From Gordonia alkaliphila (lineage in GTDB: Bacteria; Actinomycetota; Actinomycetes; Mycobacteriales; Mycobacteriaceae), in assembly GCF_023017165.1 (NCBI RefSeq), contig NZ_JALKBW010000001.1:1426001-1490000 (forward strand): 64,000 nt of DNA. The letters are read 5' to 3'. The translations under genes were made by a program, and so were the position numbers. The notes under the pieces were generated by a model. It was not told the origin of the DNA and searched no databases. It saw nothing but the letters and a program-made list of their open reading frames with translations. Within the stretch, counting starts at the first letter, position 1. Each line of letters opens with the position of its first letter. Positions 33,447-41,394 of this stretch are shown in pieces.

Positions 33447-35033
33447 TCAGCTCTCGACCGCCGCGGTCCGCTCGGCGCGGAGCTCGTGACCCTTCGAGGT
33501 GAGGCAGCGGCCCGACTCCAGGTCCCACTGCCAGCCGTGCAGGTTGCAGGTCAGCTTGCCGCCCTCGATCACGCCGAACTTGCTCAGGTCGGCCTTCAGG
33601 TGCGGGCAGCGGCGCTGAATGGTCCAGCCGTCCAGGTCCACCGAGGCGTCGTCGTCGTGCGCCTCGGCGAACCAGCCGTCGGCGTAGGCGATGCGCTCGT
33701 CGGTGAGGCACTTGAAGAACGTGTAGAGGAACTCGTTGTAGCCGCCGATGCGCCAGGTGGTGAAACGCGTGGACAGGAAGATGGTGTTGACCCAGTCCGG
33801 CTCGTTGTCGCGGAGCACCGTGCGCACCAGTTCCGGGGCGATGCGGAAGCCGTAGCGGTACTTGCCGTCGCCGTCCTCGCGCATCCGGACGGTGCGCTGC
33901 GGGAAGTCGAGGACGAAAGTCTCCTCGCCGACCACCAGACCCACCGGGTAGCCGATGCCGTCGCAGATCAGGTCCGACTGCGCCATGATCGGCTCGAACA
34001 GCGCCTTGAGCTGCGGCAGCAGCGGGTCGCCGTCGGGCGCCGCCCAGGTGGCCTTCTCCGCGGCGATGATCGGCGCGAACTTGGCCTTCATCTTCTCGAG
34101 GTAGCCCGCCTTGTGCTCGCCGAAGACCTGCTCGGGCGGGTACGGGTGGTCGATCTCCACCAGATCCGAGCCGCGGAACTGCGCCGCCGAACCGGACACC
34201 ATCATCAGGCCGCGATGGCGCTCGCCGTCGTCGGTCCCGTGCGTCACCATCTGCTCCAGGAACTCGGCCTGGTCCGGGAAGATACTGGCCTGGTCCGATT
34301 CGCTGCCGGTGTTGAAGTCGTTGAGCACGAACAGGTCGTCGTCGAGGAACATCGGCGGACCGGCCGACGGCACCACCCAGGTGGCGCCGACCTGCTCGAT
34401 GTAGCTGCGCGCCCGGTCCATGCCGCGCTGGCGCTTCTGCTTGGCGAAGTTGGCCTTCGACTTGCGGGGGATGTCGTAGACCATCGGGTACCAGATGGCG
34501 CCCGAGTACTGGAGCAGGTGCACGTCGACGTGCCCGAACGCCTCCTCGACCACGTCGAGGTCCACCGGCCGGGCGTCGTTCATGTTGAACACGACGGTCT
34601 CGCCGTCGTCGATCAGGATGCCGGAGTCGCCGATGGGGCCGTCGGCCGGTGCGCGCAGCGCGATGATCATGATGTCCAGGTCGCCCTTGGGGCCGCTGAC
34701 CTTGTGCTTCACCGAGTCGGTGGTCTCGACGAACTTGTGGAAGCCCAGCCGCTCCAGGTCGCGTCGCAGATCCGGCACCGGGTAGTCCGGCAGGAGGACG
34801 GTGGCGTCCTTGTTGACGTTCTCGATCAGGTTGCGCTCGTCGTAGTGATCACGGTGCAGGTGCGAGACGTACAGGTAGTCGCAGTCGCCGAGGGCCTTCC
34901 AGTCCAGTTCGGTGTTGTCCGGGAACGGGATCCACGAGGCGAAGTACGCCGGGTTGACCCACGGATCGCAGAGGATGGATCCGGCCGCGGTCTCGATGTG
35001 GAAGCCGGCATGGCCGATGCTGGTGATCTGCAC
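33447..35033 (-). CDS. Metallo-beta-lactamase-fold protein with C-terminal Rieske [2Fe-2S] domain
   Basis: 528 residues. The GTG at 35033 is chosen for the GAAAGG upstream and the -10 TAGGCT at 35073-35078. The N-terminal domain has HLHRDHYDE (His58, His60, Asp62, His63) as zinc site. The C-terminus has CPHLKADL (Cys476, His478) and CNLHGWQWD (Cys496, His499), a full Rieske cluster site, so metal hydrolase and iron-sulfur centres are fused. The overall plan recalls CMP-N-acetylneuraminate hydroxylase (CMAH), which also joins these two folds, and related mycobacterial proteins. The substrate is unknown. Coupled to a CoA-transferase. Confidence 0.82.
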   Translation of the reverse strand: MQITSIGHAGFHIETAAGSILCDPWVNPAYFASWIPFPDNTELDWKALGDCDYLYVSHLHRDHYDERNLIENVNKDATVLLPDYPVPDLRRDLERLGFHKFVETTDSVKHKVSGPKGDLDIMIIALRAPADGPIGDSGILIDDGETVVFNMNDARPVDLDVVEEAFGHVDVHLLQYSGAIWYPMVYDIPRKSKANFAKQKRQRGMDRARSYIEQVGATWVVPSAGPPMFLDDDLFVLNDFNTGSESDQASIFPDQAEFLEQMVTHGTDDGERHRGLMMVSGSAAQFRGSDLVEIDHPYPPEQVFGEHKAGYLEKMKAKFAPIIAAEKATWAAPDGDPLLPQLKALFEPIMAQSDLICDGIGYPVGLVVGEETFVLDFPQRTVRMREDGDGKYRYGFRIAPELVRTVLRDNEPDWVNTIFLSTRFTTWRIGGYNEFLYTFFKCLTDERIAYADGWFAEAHDDDASVDLDGWTIQRRCPHLKADLSKFGVIEGGKLTCNLHGWQWDLESGRCLTSKGHELRAERTAAVES

Positions 35034-35072
35034 GGTGGGAGGACCTTTCGGATAGTGCAAGGCTGTGCCTTC

Positions 35073-35078
35073 AGCCTA
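35073..35078 (-). promoter_or_regulatory. -10 box for the Rieske/MBL operon
   Basis: On the minus strand TAGGCT stands about 40 bases before the chosen GTG, leaving a leader of roughly 33 bases that holds the GAAAGG ribosome site. No clear -35 was recognised. Confidence 0.5.
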
Positions 35079-35219
35079 TCCGGGCGCGATGACGCCGCGC
35101 CCGGGACTAAGGTCCGCGCACCGCCGCCCGTCCTGTGATTCCGCGCGCATAGGCGGTGGCCGAGTAGCCGGATCGACGGTAAAGGTGGAACGAGAACGTC
35201 GTCGAGGAAGCGGGAACCG

Positions 35220-36171
35220 ATGGGTGTGCTGGACACGTTGCTCGACCGTTCGGTGATTCCGGGCTATTCGAGCCTGGGGTTCCGGCGGCGTGCCGCGGGG
35301 TGGTCCGTCGACGACCCGCGCCGGGCAGCCTGACCGGTCGCACCGTGGTGGTGACCGGGGCGACGTCGGGCATCGGCGCGGCGATCGCCGAGGGCGCGGT
35401 GGCCCTCGGTGCACACGCGATCCTGGTGGCCGACGCCGCGCGCGGGCCGACGCGGTCGCGGCCGGCATCGTCGAACGATTCCCCGGCGCGCGGGTGAGCG
35501 TGGAACCGGGCGACGTGTCCGCCGCCGAGCAGGTCCGCGACCTCGCCGCCCGCCTGGCCGAGTACCCGGTGGACGCGCTGGTGCACAACGCCGGCGTGCT
35601 GCCGCCCGAACGCACCGCGTCGGCCGACGGCCACGAACTCTCGCTGGCCACGCACGTGCTCGGGCCGATCGCGCTCACCGAGTTGCTGCTGCCGCAGCTC
35701 GCGCAGAGCGCCGATGCGCGGGTGGTCTTCATGTCGTCGGGTGGGATGTACACCGCGGAACTGCCGGTCGACGACGTCGACTACCGGCGCGGCGAGTACC
35801 GCGGGGCCCGGGCCTACGCCCGATCCAAACGCGTCCAGACGGCGCTGGTGCCGTTCCTGGCCGATCGCTGGGGCCCGGCCGGGGTGATGGTCGCGGGCAT
35901 GCATCCGGGCTGGGTCGACACCCCCGGCGTCGACGATGCGCTGCCCCGCTTCGCGAGGTTCGCGGGACCGCTGCTGCGCAGCCCGGTGCAGGGCGCGGAC
36001 ACCGCGGTCTGGCTCCTCGCGATCGACCCCGTCCCGCCCACCGGCGGATTCTGGCACGACCGACGGCAGCGCCCCGAGCACTATCTGGATGGAACGCGAT
36101 TCGACGAGACCGCGCGCCGCCGCGTCGCGGAGCAGATGCGCACGATGGTGGAGGAGGAGTACCTCCGATGA
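35220..36171 (+). pseudogene. Short-chain dehydrogenase (DHRS12-like), broken by two frameshifts
   Basis: Three frames each encode a consecutive part. From ATG 35220: MGVLDTLLDRSVIPGYSSLGFRRRAAG, which stops at 35333. Next frame: SLTGRTVVVTGATSGIGAAIAEG, the NAD(P)-binding GxxxGxG. Then from about 35450 to 36171: VDALVHNAGVLP, FMSSGGMYTA and YARSKRVQTAL with the catalytic Tyr/Lys. One base is missing near 35322 (in GCGCCGGGC) and another near 35445 (in GCGCGGGCC); restoring a C at each gives a continuous enzyme of about 317 residues. Either this is a young pseudogene or both gaps are assembly errors. It precedes the SigK-linked genes and is often found near them. Confidence 0.8.
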
Positions 36172-36293
36172 TCCGCATGAGCCGTGAGGTGCGGACCGCG
36201 GCGTCGGCCACGAGACCGACCTCTCGACTATCGCGTCACCCGGGCGGGGCCGACGGACTGACCGCCGCCTTGGCGGAGCTCGACCCCGCGTAG
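36168..36293 (+). CDS. Short coupled reading frame (41 aa), possibly a gene remnant
   Basis: Its ATG overlaps the SDR stop (ATGA). It starts MIRMSREVRTAASA and ends AALAELDPA. In relatives an SRPBCC (polyketide-cyclase-like) gene often follows this SDR and starts in a similar way, so this may be a cut-down remnant. The evidence is thin. An A-run at 36301-36308 lies just after it. Confidence 0.3.
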   Translation: MIRMSREVRTAASATRPTSRLSRHPGGADGLTAALAELDPA

Positions 36294-36322
36294 GCCGCGC
36301 GAAAAAAACTTCTCTCCCGCAC

Positions 36323-36349
36323 CCATCCGGCCTGCGCGCCGATCCGAAT
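36323..36349 (+). promoter_or_regulatory. Predicted SigK promoter for the fasciclin gene
   Basis: CCATCC (36323-36328), a 15-base spacer and CCGAAT (36344-36349) match the SigK consensus known from M. tuberculosis (CCATCC / CCGAAT). The fasciclin start is 67 bases downstream. In M. tuberculosis the fasciclin genes mpt70 and mpt83 are SigK targets. Confidence 0.8.
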
Positions 36350-36415
36350 GACCCATGTCACTGCTGACGGCGCCGACGAACCCGCCGGCGCCTTGGACTA
36401 GGGAGTTTGAGAGAT

Positions 36416-37099
36416 ATGGGTACACGCAGCACCATGACCAAAGCGGCCGTCCTCGGCTGCTCGCTCGCCGTCGCCGCGGCCATGACCGCCTGTTCGAGCG
36501 ACGACTCGTCGACCGCGTCGTCGACCAGCACCATGACCACCGGGATGATGTCCGACATGGCCACGTCCGACATGACGACCCCGGCCGACGCAGCGATGGC
36601 CGGACTGATCGGCTCCGGCTGCGCCGCCTACGCGCAGCAGGTGCCCACCGGCCCGGGATCGCTCGATCAGATGGCGACCGAGAAGCTCGGCGTCGCCGTC
36701 GGGAACAACCCGATGCTCACCTCGCTCGCGGCGGCCGTGTCCGGCCAGCTCAACCCCGATGTGAACCTCGTCGACACGCTCAACAGCGGTGAGTTCACCG
36801 TCTTCGCACCCGTCGACGCGGCGTTCGAGAAGGTGCCGGCCGCCACCCTCGACATGCTCAAGACCGACGCGCCCGCCCTCACTTCGCTGCTGACCTACCA
36901 CGTGGTGTCGGGTCAAGCCGGGCCCGACATGGTGGCCGGCGAACACCAGACGGTGGAGGGCAGCATGCTCACCGTGACCGGCAGCGGCGATGACACCAAG
37001 GTCAACGGCGCGAGTGTCATCTGCGGCGGCGTGAAGACGGCGAATGCGACCGTCTACCTGATCGACCAGGTGCTGATGCCGCCGACCGACGAGAACTGA
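36416..37099 (+). CDS. Fasciclin-domain lipoprotein (MPT83/MPT70-like)
   Basis: 227 residues. The signal peptide ends in lipobox MTAC (Cys26). A Ser/Thr/Met-rich linker with MTTGMMSDMATSDMTT follows, then one fasciclin domain (about 70-225) with NPMLTSLAAAVSGQLNPDVNLVDTLNSGEFTVFAPVDAAFEKVP in outline, LLTYHVVSGQ and TVYLIDQVLMPP. The layout and length match MPT83. Two cysteines in the domain (GSGCAAYA, VICGGV) could pair, as in MPT70. Anchored outside the membrane. A SigK-type promoter precedes it. The Met-rich linker is unusual and could bind copper or scavenge oxidants. Confidence 0.88.
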   Translation: MGTRSTMTKAAVLGCSLAVAAAMTACSSDDSSTASSTSTMTTGMMSDMATSDMTTPADAAMAGLIGSGCAAYAQQVPTGPGSLDQMATEKLGVAVGNNPMLTSLAAAVSGQLNPDVNLVDTLNSGEFTVFAPVDAAFEKVPAATLDMLKTDAPALTSLLTYHVVSGQAGPDMVAGEHQTVEGSMLTVTGSGDDTKVNGASVICGGVKTANATVYLIDQVLMPPTDEN

Positions 37100-37188
37100 C
37101 CGCGGAATCGACGATCTGATCGACGACGGTGCGCGGCCTCGACGCCGCGCACCGTCGTCGTCCCTCACTCACCGAAAGGCACCCCATC

Positions 37189-37785
37189 ATGCGCATCGCT
37201 CGTCGAACCCTCACGTCCGCTCTGCTCGCCGTGACACTGCTGTCCGGTGCCGGCGTCGGCACCGCGGCCGCCAGCCCGAAGCCGGTGCCGAAGGTGGAGC
37301 TCGACCGGTATCTGGGGACGTGGCGTCAGCTCGCCGCGGTGCCGGCGCCGTTCAATCTCGTGTGCGCCCGCGACACCAAGGCCGAGTACTCGCTCGCCGG
37401 GAACGGCGAAGTGCGCGTGCAGAATTCGTGCACCACCTGGGCCGGCACCCCCAACACCATCACCGGTCGGGCGAAGGTCCTGGACCGTGCCACCGGCGCC
37501 CAACTCCGCGTCCGGTTTCCGGGCGTCCCGAACTGGGGAGAGTCGGAGACGGTGCCCAACTACATCGTGGTGGGTCTGGACCCGGACTATTCGTGGGCGG
37601 TGGTGACCGATCCGAGTCGCCGGTCGGGCTTCGTGCTCTCCCGCACGCCGGCCCTTGATCGCAGCCAGTGGAAGTCGGTCCGCGCGGCGATCGCGCGGGC
37701 CGGGCAGTCGGACTGCACCTACCTCACCTCGCCCACCACCGGCGGGCTCAGTGAGATCGTGCCGCTCTGCACCAGGTCGCGGTAG
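37189..37785 (+). CDS. Secreted lipocalin-family protein
   Basis: 198 residues. Signal peptide 1-28 (cleavage after AAAS). The mature start ELDRYLGTWRQLAAVPAPF holds the lipocalin GxW motif (Gly43, Trp45). The later NYIVVGLDPDYSWAVVTDPSRRSGFVLSRTP in outline is the Blc-type strand pair. Four cysteines (LVCARD, NSCTTW, SDCTYL, PLCTRS) could form two disulfides. Such proteins carry small lipids. It follows the fasciclin gene by 89 bases. The ATG has AAAGGCACC upstream. Confidence 0.82.
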   Translation: MRIARRTLTSALLAVTLLSGAGVGTAAASPKPVPKVELDRYLGTWRQLAAVPAPFNLVCARDTKAEYSLAGNGEVRVQNSCTTWAGTPNTITGRAKVLDRATGAQLRVRFPGVPNWGESETVPNYIVVGLDPDYSWAVVTDPSRRSGFVLSRTPALDRSQWKSVRAAIARAGQSDCTYLTSPTTGGLSEIVPLCTRSR

Positions 37786-37830
37786 AGCCCGTTTCCCTGG
37801 ACTAGCCGACGAGGTCGGGGATCGAGAAGG

Positions 37831-39177
37831 TCAGGCCTTGCCCAGCTGGTGGCCGAGGCATTCGGTGAGCGTCGGACGGCGGAAACGGTGCCCGCATTCG
37901 TGCAGGATCGCGGGGAACACGGCCTGATCGGCGAGGGCCAGTTCGCGCGCGCCCTGGCGGCCCAACAGCAGCTGCGGGCCGAACTCGGGGACCCGGAGCA
38001 GTGCGGGACGACGGAGTACGTGCGCCAGCGTGTCGGCGTACTCGTTGGCACTGGCCGGCTGCGGGGCAACGGCGTTCACCGGGCCGCGGAGACCGTCGTC
38101 GTACAGGGCGCGGTGATAGACGTCGATCAGATCGTCGAGGTCGATCCACGACAGGACCTGGTGGCCGCCCCCGAGCGGTCCGCCCAGCCCGGCCGCGAAG
38201 ATCGGCCGCTGCAGTCCCAGGGTGCCGCCCAGCGGACTCTGCACGATTCCGGTGCGCACCTGCACGGTGCGCAGCCCGGCCGTGGCGGCCGGGGCGGTGG
38301 CCTCCTCCCACTGCTGCACGATGTGTGCCAGGAAGTCGTCGCCGGCCGCGGCCTGTTCGTCGAGTTCCTCGCCGGGACGGGCGTGACCGTAGAAGCCGAT
38401 CGCGGAAGCACTGACGAACACCACTCCGGTGCGGGCGGCGGCGAGCTCGGCCAGCCGCCGCGTGGGCCCGACGCGACTGTCTCGGATCGCCGCCTTGTGC
38501 CGATCGGTGAAACGACCGGCGATCGGTGCTCCGGCCAGATGGATCACGGCGTCGACCCCGGTCAGCAGGTCGGCGGCGGGCGCGTCCGGGTTCCAGGTTC
38601 GCTCGTCGGGGCCGTTCGCCGGTCGCCGCACCAGCCGGATCACCCGGTGCCCGCCGGTGGTCAGGAAGGCGCACAGCTGGGTGCCCACCAGGCCCGACGC
38701 CCCGGTCACCGCGATGACCCGGGGCTCGAGGCCGGCGTCGCGCGCCTGCGCGTGTCGGGCGAGGTCGTCGGCCACCTGGCGGTGCCGGAACCGGAACGTC
38801 GAGCGCAGGGCTGCGCCCGGGACCACCGTGGTGACCCGATCGGTCATCCGCGTCCGCTCTGCGGGTTCCGGAAGGAACTCGTGCTCGTGGCGCCAGCCGC
38901 CGGACAGCGCGGCGGGAGCCGTGCGCGCATCGACGGTGATCCGCTCGTCGACGAAGCGGTGCGGGGGCCGATAGTCGTCGGCCCGATGCTGCGCACACCA
39001 GCGCAGCCCACCCGGCAGACCCAGCAGTGCCCGGCCGTCGGCCAACGACGACGACTCGGTTAGTGCGCGCATCGGCTGCCACGGCGGCAGCAGACGGTGC
39101 AGTGCGCCGGGCCGCGCGTGCCAGGCGAAGACCTCCTCGCACGGCGCGTCGACGGTGCTCGAATACGTGATGCTCAT
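37831..39177 (-). CDS. TIGR01777-family epimerase-like protein with N-terminal SRPBCC domain
   Basis: 448 residues. Residues 1-145 form an SRPBCC/START-like lipid-binding domain (MSITYSSTVDAPCEEVFAWHARPG at the start). The Rossmann domain has GASGLVG at 159-165, SASAIGFYG and the C-terminal DUF1731 part (PILHECGHRFRRPTLTECL). It resembles sugar-nucleotide epimerases, but no activity is established. It is divergent from the FAD-oxidoreductase operon and has its own predicted SigK promoter at 39218-39244. Confidence 0.85.
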   Translation of the reverse strand: MSITYSSTVDAPCEEVFAWHARPGALHRLLPPWQPMRALTESSSLADGRALLGLPGGLRWCAQHRADDYRPPHRFVDERITVDARTAPAALSGGWRHEHEFLPEPAERTRMTDRVTTVVPGAALRSTFRFRHRQVADDLARHAQARDAGLEPRVIAVTGASGLVGTQLCAFLTTGGHRVIRLVRRPANGPDERTWNPDAPAADLLTGVDAVIHLAGAPIAGRFTDRHKAAIRDSRVGPTRRLAELAAARTGVVFVSASAIGFYGHARPGEELDEQAAAGDDFLAHIVQQWEEATAPAATAGLRTVQVRTGIVQSPLGGTLGLQRPIFAAGLGGPLGGGHQVLSWIDLDDLIDVYHRALYDDGLRGPVNAVAPQPASANEYADTLAHVLRRPALLRVPEFGPQLLLGRQGARELALADQAVFPAILHECGHRFRRPTLTECLGHQLGKA

Positions 39178-39217
39178 CGTCGGACATCCTCTCGTTGGCG
39201 CGGTGGGTGCACAGGGC

Positions 39218-39244
39218 ATTCGGAACCGCGAGCCGCGCGGATGG
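39218..39244 (-). promoter_or_regulatory. Predicted SigK promoter (minus strand)
   Basis: Read on the minus strand: CCATCC (39244-39239), 15 bases, CCGAAT (39223-39218). It drives the TIGR01777 gene, whose ATG lies about 40 bases downstream with a GAGAGGA ribosome site. It is back to back with the plus-strand SigK promoter; only 7 bases separate the two -35 elements. Confidence 0.8.
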
Positions 39245-39251
39245 GACGGAC

Positions 39252-39278
39252 CCATCCGGCTGGGTGTCGGCGCCGAAT
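39252..39278 (+). promoter_or_regulatory. Predicted SigK promoter (plus strand)
   Basis: CCATCC (39252-39257), 15 bases, CCGAAT (39273-39278). It lies 11 bases before the ATG of the FAD oxidoreductase gene, so the transcript should have no leader or almost none. It would drive the FAD-oxidoreductase, DUF1365 and cyclopropane-synthase genes. Confidence 0.82.
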
Positions 39279-39289
39279 GCCTTCGCGTG

Positions 39290-40624
39290 ATGGAACACAG
39301 CTTGGCATCGTCATCGGGTCGGATCGCCGTGATCGGCAGCGGCGTCGCGGGTCTGACCTCAGCGTTTCTCCTGTCCCAGCGCCACGAGGTGACGCTGCTG
39401 GAAGCCGACGACCGGCTGGGCGGACACGCGCACACGCAGACGGTCGTCGCCCCGGACGGCGCGGACGTGGCCGTCGACACCGCTTTCCTCGTGCACAACG
39501 ACCGGACCTATCCCACCCTGCTCCGACTCTTCGAGCACCTCGGCGTGGCCACCGGGGACACCGACATGTCGATGTCGGTCCGCTCCGAACTCACCGGCCT
39601 GGAATATGCGGGAGCGCTCGGTGCCGCCGGGCTGTTTCCGACGTGGCGCAACCTGACGCGCGGCCGCTACCTCTGGATGCTCGCGGAGGTGAAGCGCTTC
39701 CACCGGCTCGCGCAGGCGGTGCTCGACGATCCCGGCGACGACGAGCCGCTCGGGGTGTTCGTCGAGCGGGCCGGCCTGTCCCGCTACTTCCGCGACAACT
39801 TCCTGTACCCCCTGGTCGCGGCCGTGTGGTCGTGCGATGCCGACACGGCCGAGCAGTATCCGGCGCGCTACCTGTTCGAGTTCCTCGCCCACCACGGCAT
39901 GCTGTCGGTCTTCGGTTCGCCGCAGTGGCGGACGGTGACCGGTGGATCGCAGGTCTACGTCGAGGCGGTGGCCGCGCGGGTCCGCGCGCGGGGCGGGCGC
40001 ATCGCGTGCAGCACGCCGGTGACGGGGCTGCGCGAAGTCGGCGGCGGCGTGGAGCTGACGGCGGCGGGGGAGCGGTGCACCTTCGACGCCGCCGTGGTGG
40101 CGACCCACTCCGGTCAGGCGCTGGCGTTGCTCGCCTCGCCGTCGGACCTGCAGACGCAGGTGCTGGGCGACCTGCGTTACGCCGCGAAGCCGGCCGTGCT
40201 GCACACGGACCAGACGCTGCTGCCGCGAGCGCGGCGGGCGCGGGCATCCTGGAACTACCAGATCCGCGACGACGGTTCCGAGGTCGCCGTGACCTACGAC
40301 CTCACTCGGCTCATGCGCCTGCCGCACGGCCCGGAGGCCCCGGGGCGGCCGCGCTACCTGGTCACCATGGGGCGGACCGACCTCGTCGACCCGGCGACGG
40401 TGCTCGCGTCGATGACCTACGAGCACCCGGTGTACGACACGACGTCGGTCGCGGCGCAGCGGCGATTGCCGGACATCGATACCTCGGCGATCGTCTTCGC
40501 CGGCGCCTACCACGGGTGGGGCTTCCACGAAGACGGCGCCGCGTCCGGGGAGCGGGCCGCTCGCCGGTTCGGCGGGGTCTGGCCGGACGAGCCGACTCTC
40601 GGACGGACGGAGGTGTCCCGATGA
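39290..40624 (+). CDS. FAD-dependent oxidoreductase (Rv0449c-like)
   Basis: 444 residues. The dinucleotide-binding motif RIAVIGSGVAGLTSAFLL (Gly16, Gly18, Gly21) and the following Glu38 bind FAD. The rest resembles amine-oxidase/phytoene-desaturase-type flavoproteins, with AGAYHGWGFHEDGAASGERAA at the C-terminus. In mycobacteria it sits with DUF1365 and UfaA1. The exact reaction is not established; a role in lipid modification fits. GTG 39287 is an alternative start. Confidence 0.85.
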   Translation: MEHSLASSSGRIAVIGSGVAGLTSAFLLSQRHEVTLLEADDRLGGHAHTQTVVAPDGADVAVDTAFLVHNDRTYPTLLRLFEHLGVATGDTDMSMSVRSELTGLEYAGALGAAGLFPTWRNLTRGRYLWMLAEVKRFHRLAQAVLDDPGDDEPLGVFVERAGLSRYFRDNFLYPLVAAVWSCDADTAEQYPARYLFEFLAHHGMLSVFGSPQWRTVTGGSQVYVEAVAARVRARGGRIACSTPVTGLREVGGGVELTAAGERCTFDAAVVATHSGQALALLASPSDLQTQVLGDLRYAAKPAVLHTDQTLLPRARRARASWNYQIRDDGSEVAVTYDLTRLMRLPHGPEAPGRPRYLVTMGRTDLVDPATVLASMTYEHPVYDTTSVAAQRRLPDIDTSAIVFAGAYHGWGFHEDGAASGERAARRFGGVWPDEPTLGRTEVSR

Positions 40625-41394
40625 CCGCGCCGGTGCCGTCGCTGGTCTACACCCGGATCCGACATGCGCGCCGGGAACCGGTGGACCATCGGTTCGCGCA
40701 TTCGAGCCTGAGCTGGCTGGTCGACGTCGACCGCCTCCCCGTGCTGCCGCGCGGACTGCGCTGGACCGCCCGCTTCCGGGCCGACGACCACTTCCCGCAG
40801 GCGAGCACGCCAGGCGCGACGCTGCGGCAGCGGCTCGACGAGTACCTCGCCGCGACGGGTGAACGCGCCGTCGACGGGCCGGTCACCGCGCTGCTGTCGC
40901 CGCGAGTGGCCGGGTACGTGTTCAATCCGCTGTCGGTGTTCTGGTGCCACGACAGTTCCGGCGCTCTGCGCTGCGTGGTGGCCGAAGTGCACAACACCTA
41001 CGGCCAGCGGCACTGCTACCTCGTTCACACCGACGACGCCGGCCGCGCCGCGGTGGACAAGGAGTTCTACGTCTCCCCGTTCAACGACGTCTCCGGCAGC
41101 TATCGCCTGCTGCTCCCCGAACCGGACGCCGACGGACGCGTGCACGTGGCGATCACGCTGGAGCGCCCCGGGCAGCCGCCGTTCACCGCCACCTTGCGCG
41201 GCGTCGCGCAGCCGGCCACGACTGCCGCCGTCCTGCGTGCCCAACTCCGCGCGCCGCTCGCCCCGTGGCTGGTCTCGCTGCGCATCCGGATCCACGGCGT
41301 CCGGCTGTGGGCCCGCGGGCTCCGCGTACAGCCCCGACCCGAAGTCCCGACGACCCCGACCACCCTGACCACCCCGAGAGGACAGACCCGATGA
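40621..41394 (+). CDS. DUF1365 protein (Rv0448c-like)
   Basis: 257 residues. It starts PSLVYTRIRHARREPVDHRFAHSS in outline and has YVFNPLSVFWCHDSSG, VVAEVHNTYGQRHCYLV and KEFYVSPFNDVSGSY, all conserved features of DUF1365. The biochemical role is unknown, but the domain is almost always linked to the FAD-oxidoreductase and cyclopropane-synthase genes. It overlaps both neighbours by 4 bases (ATGA), so the three proteins are translationally coupled. Confidence 0.87.
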   Translation: MTAPVPSLVYTRIRHARREPVDHRFAHSSLSWLVDVDRLPVLPRGLRWTARFRADDHFPQASTPGATLRQRLDEYLAATGERAVDGPVTALLSPRVAGYVFNPLSVFWCHDSSGALRCVVAEVHNTYGQRHCYLVHTDDAGRAAVDKEFYVSPFNDVSGSYRLLLPEPDADGRVHVAITLERPGQPPFTATLRGVAQPATTAAVLRAQLRAPLAPWLVSLRIRIHGVRLWARGLRVQPRPEVPTTPTTLTTPRGQTR

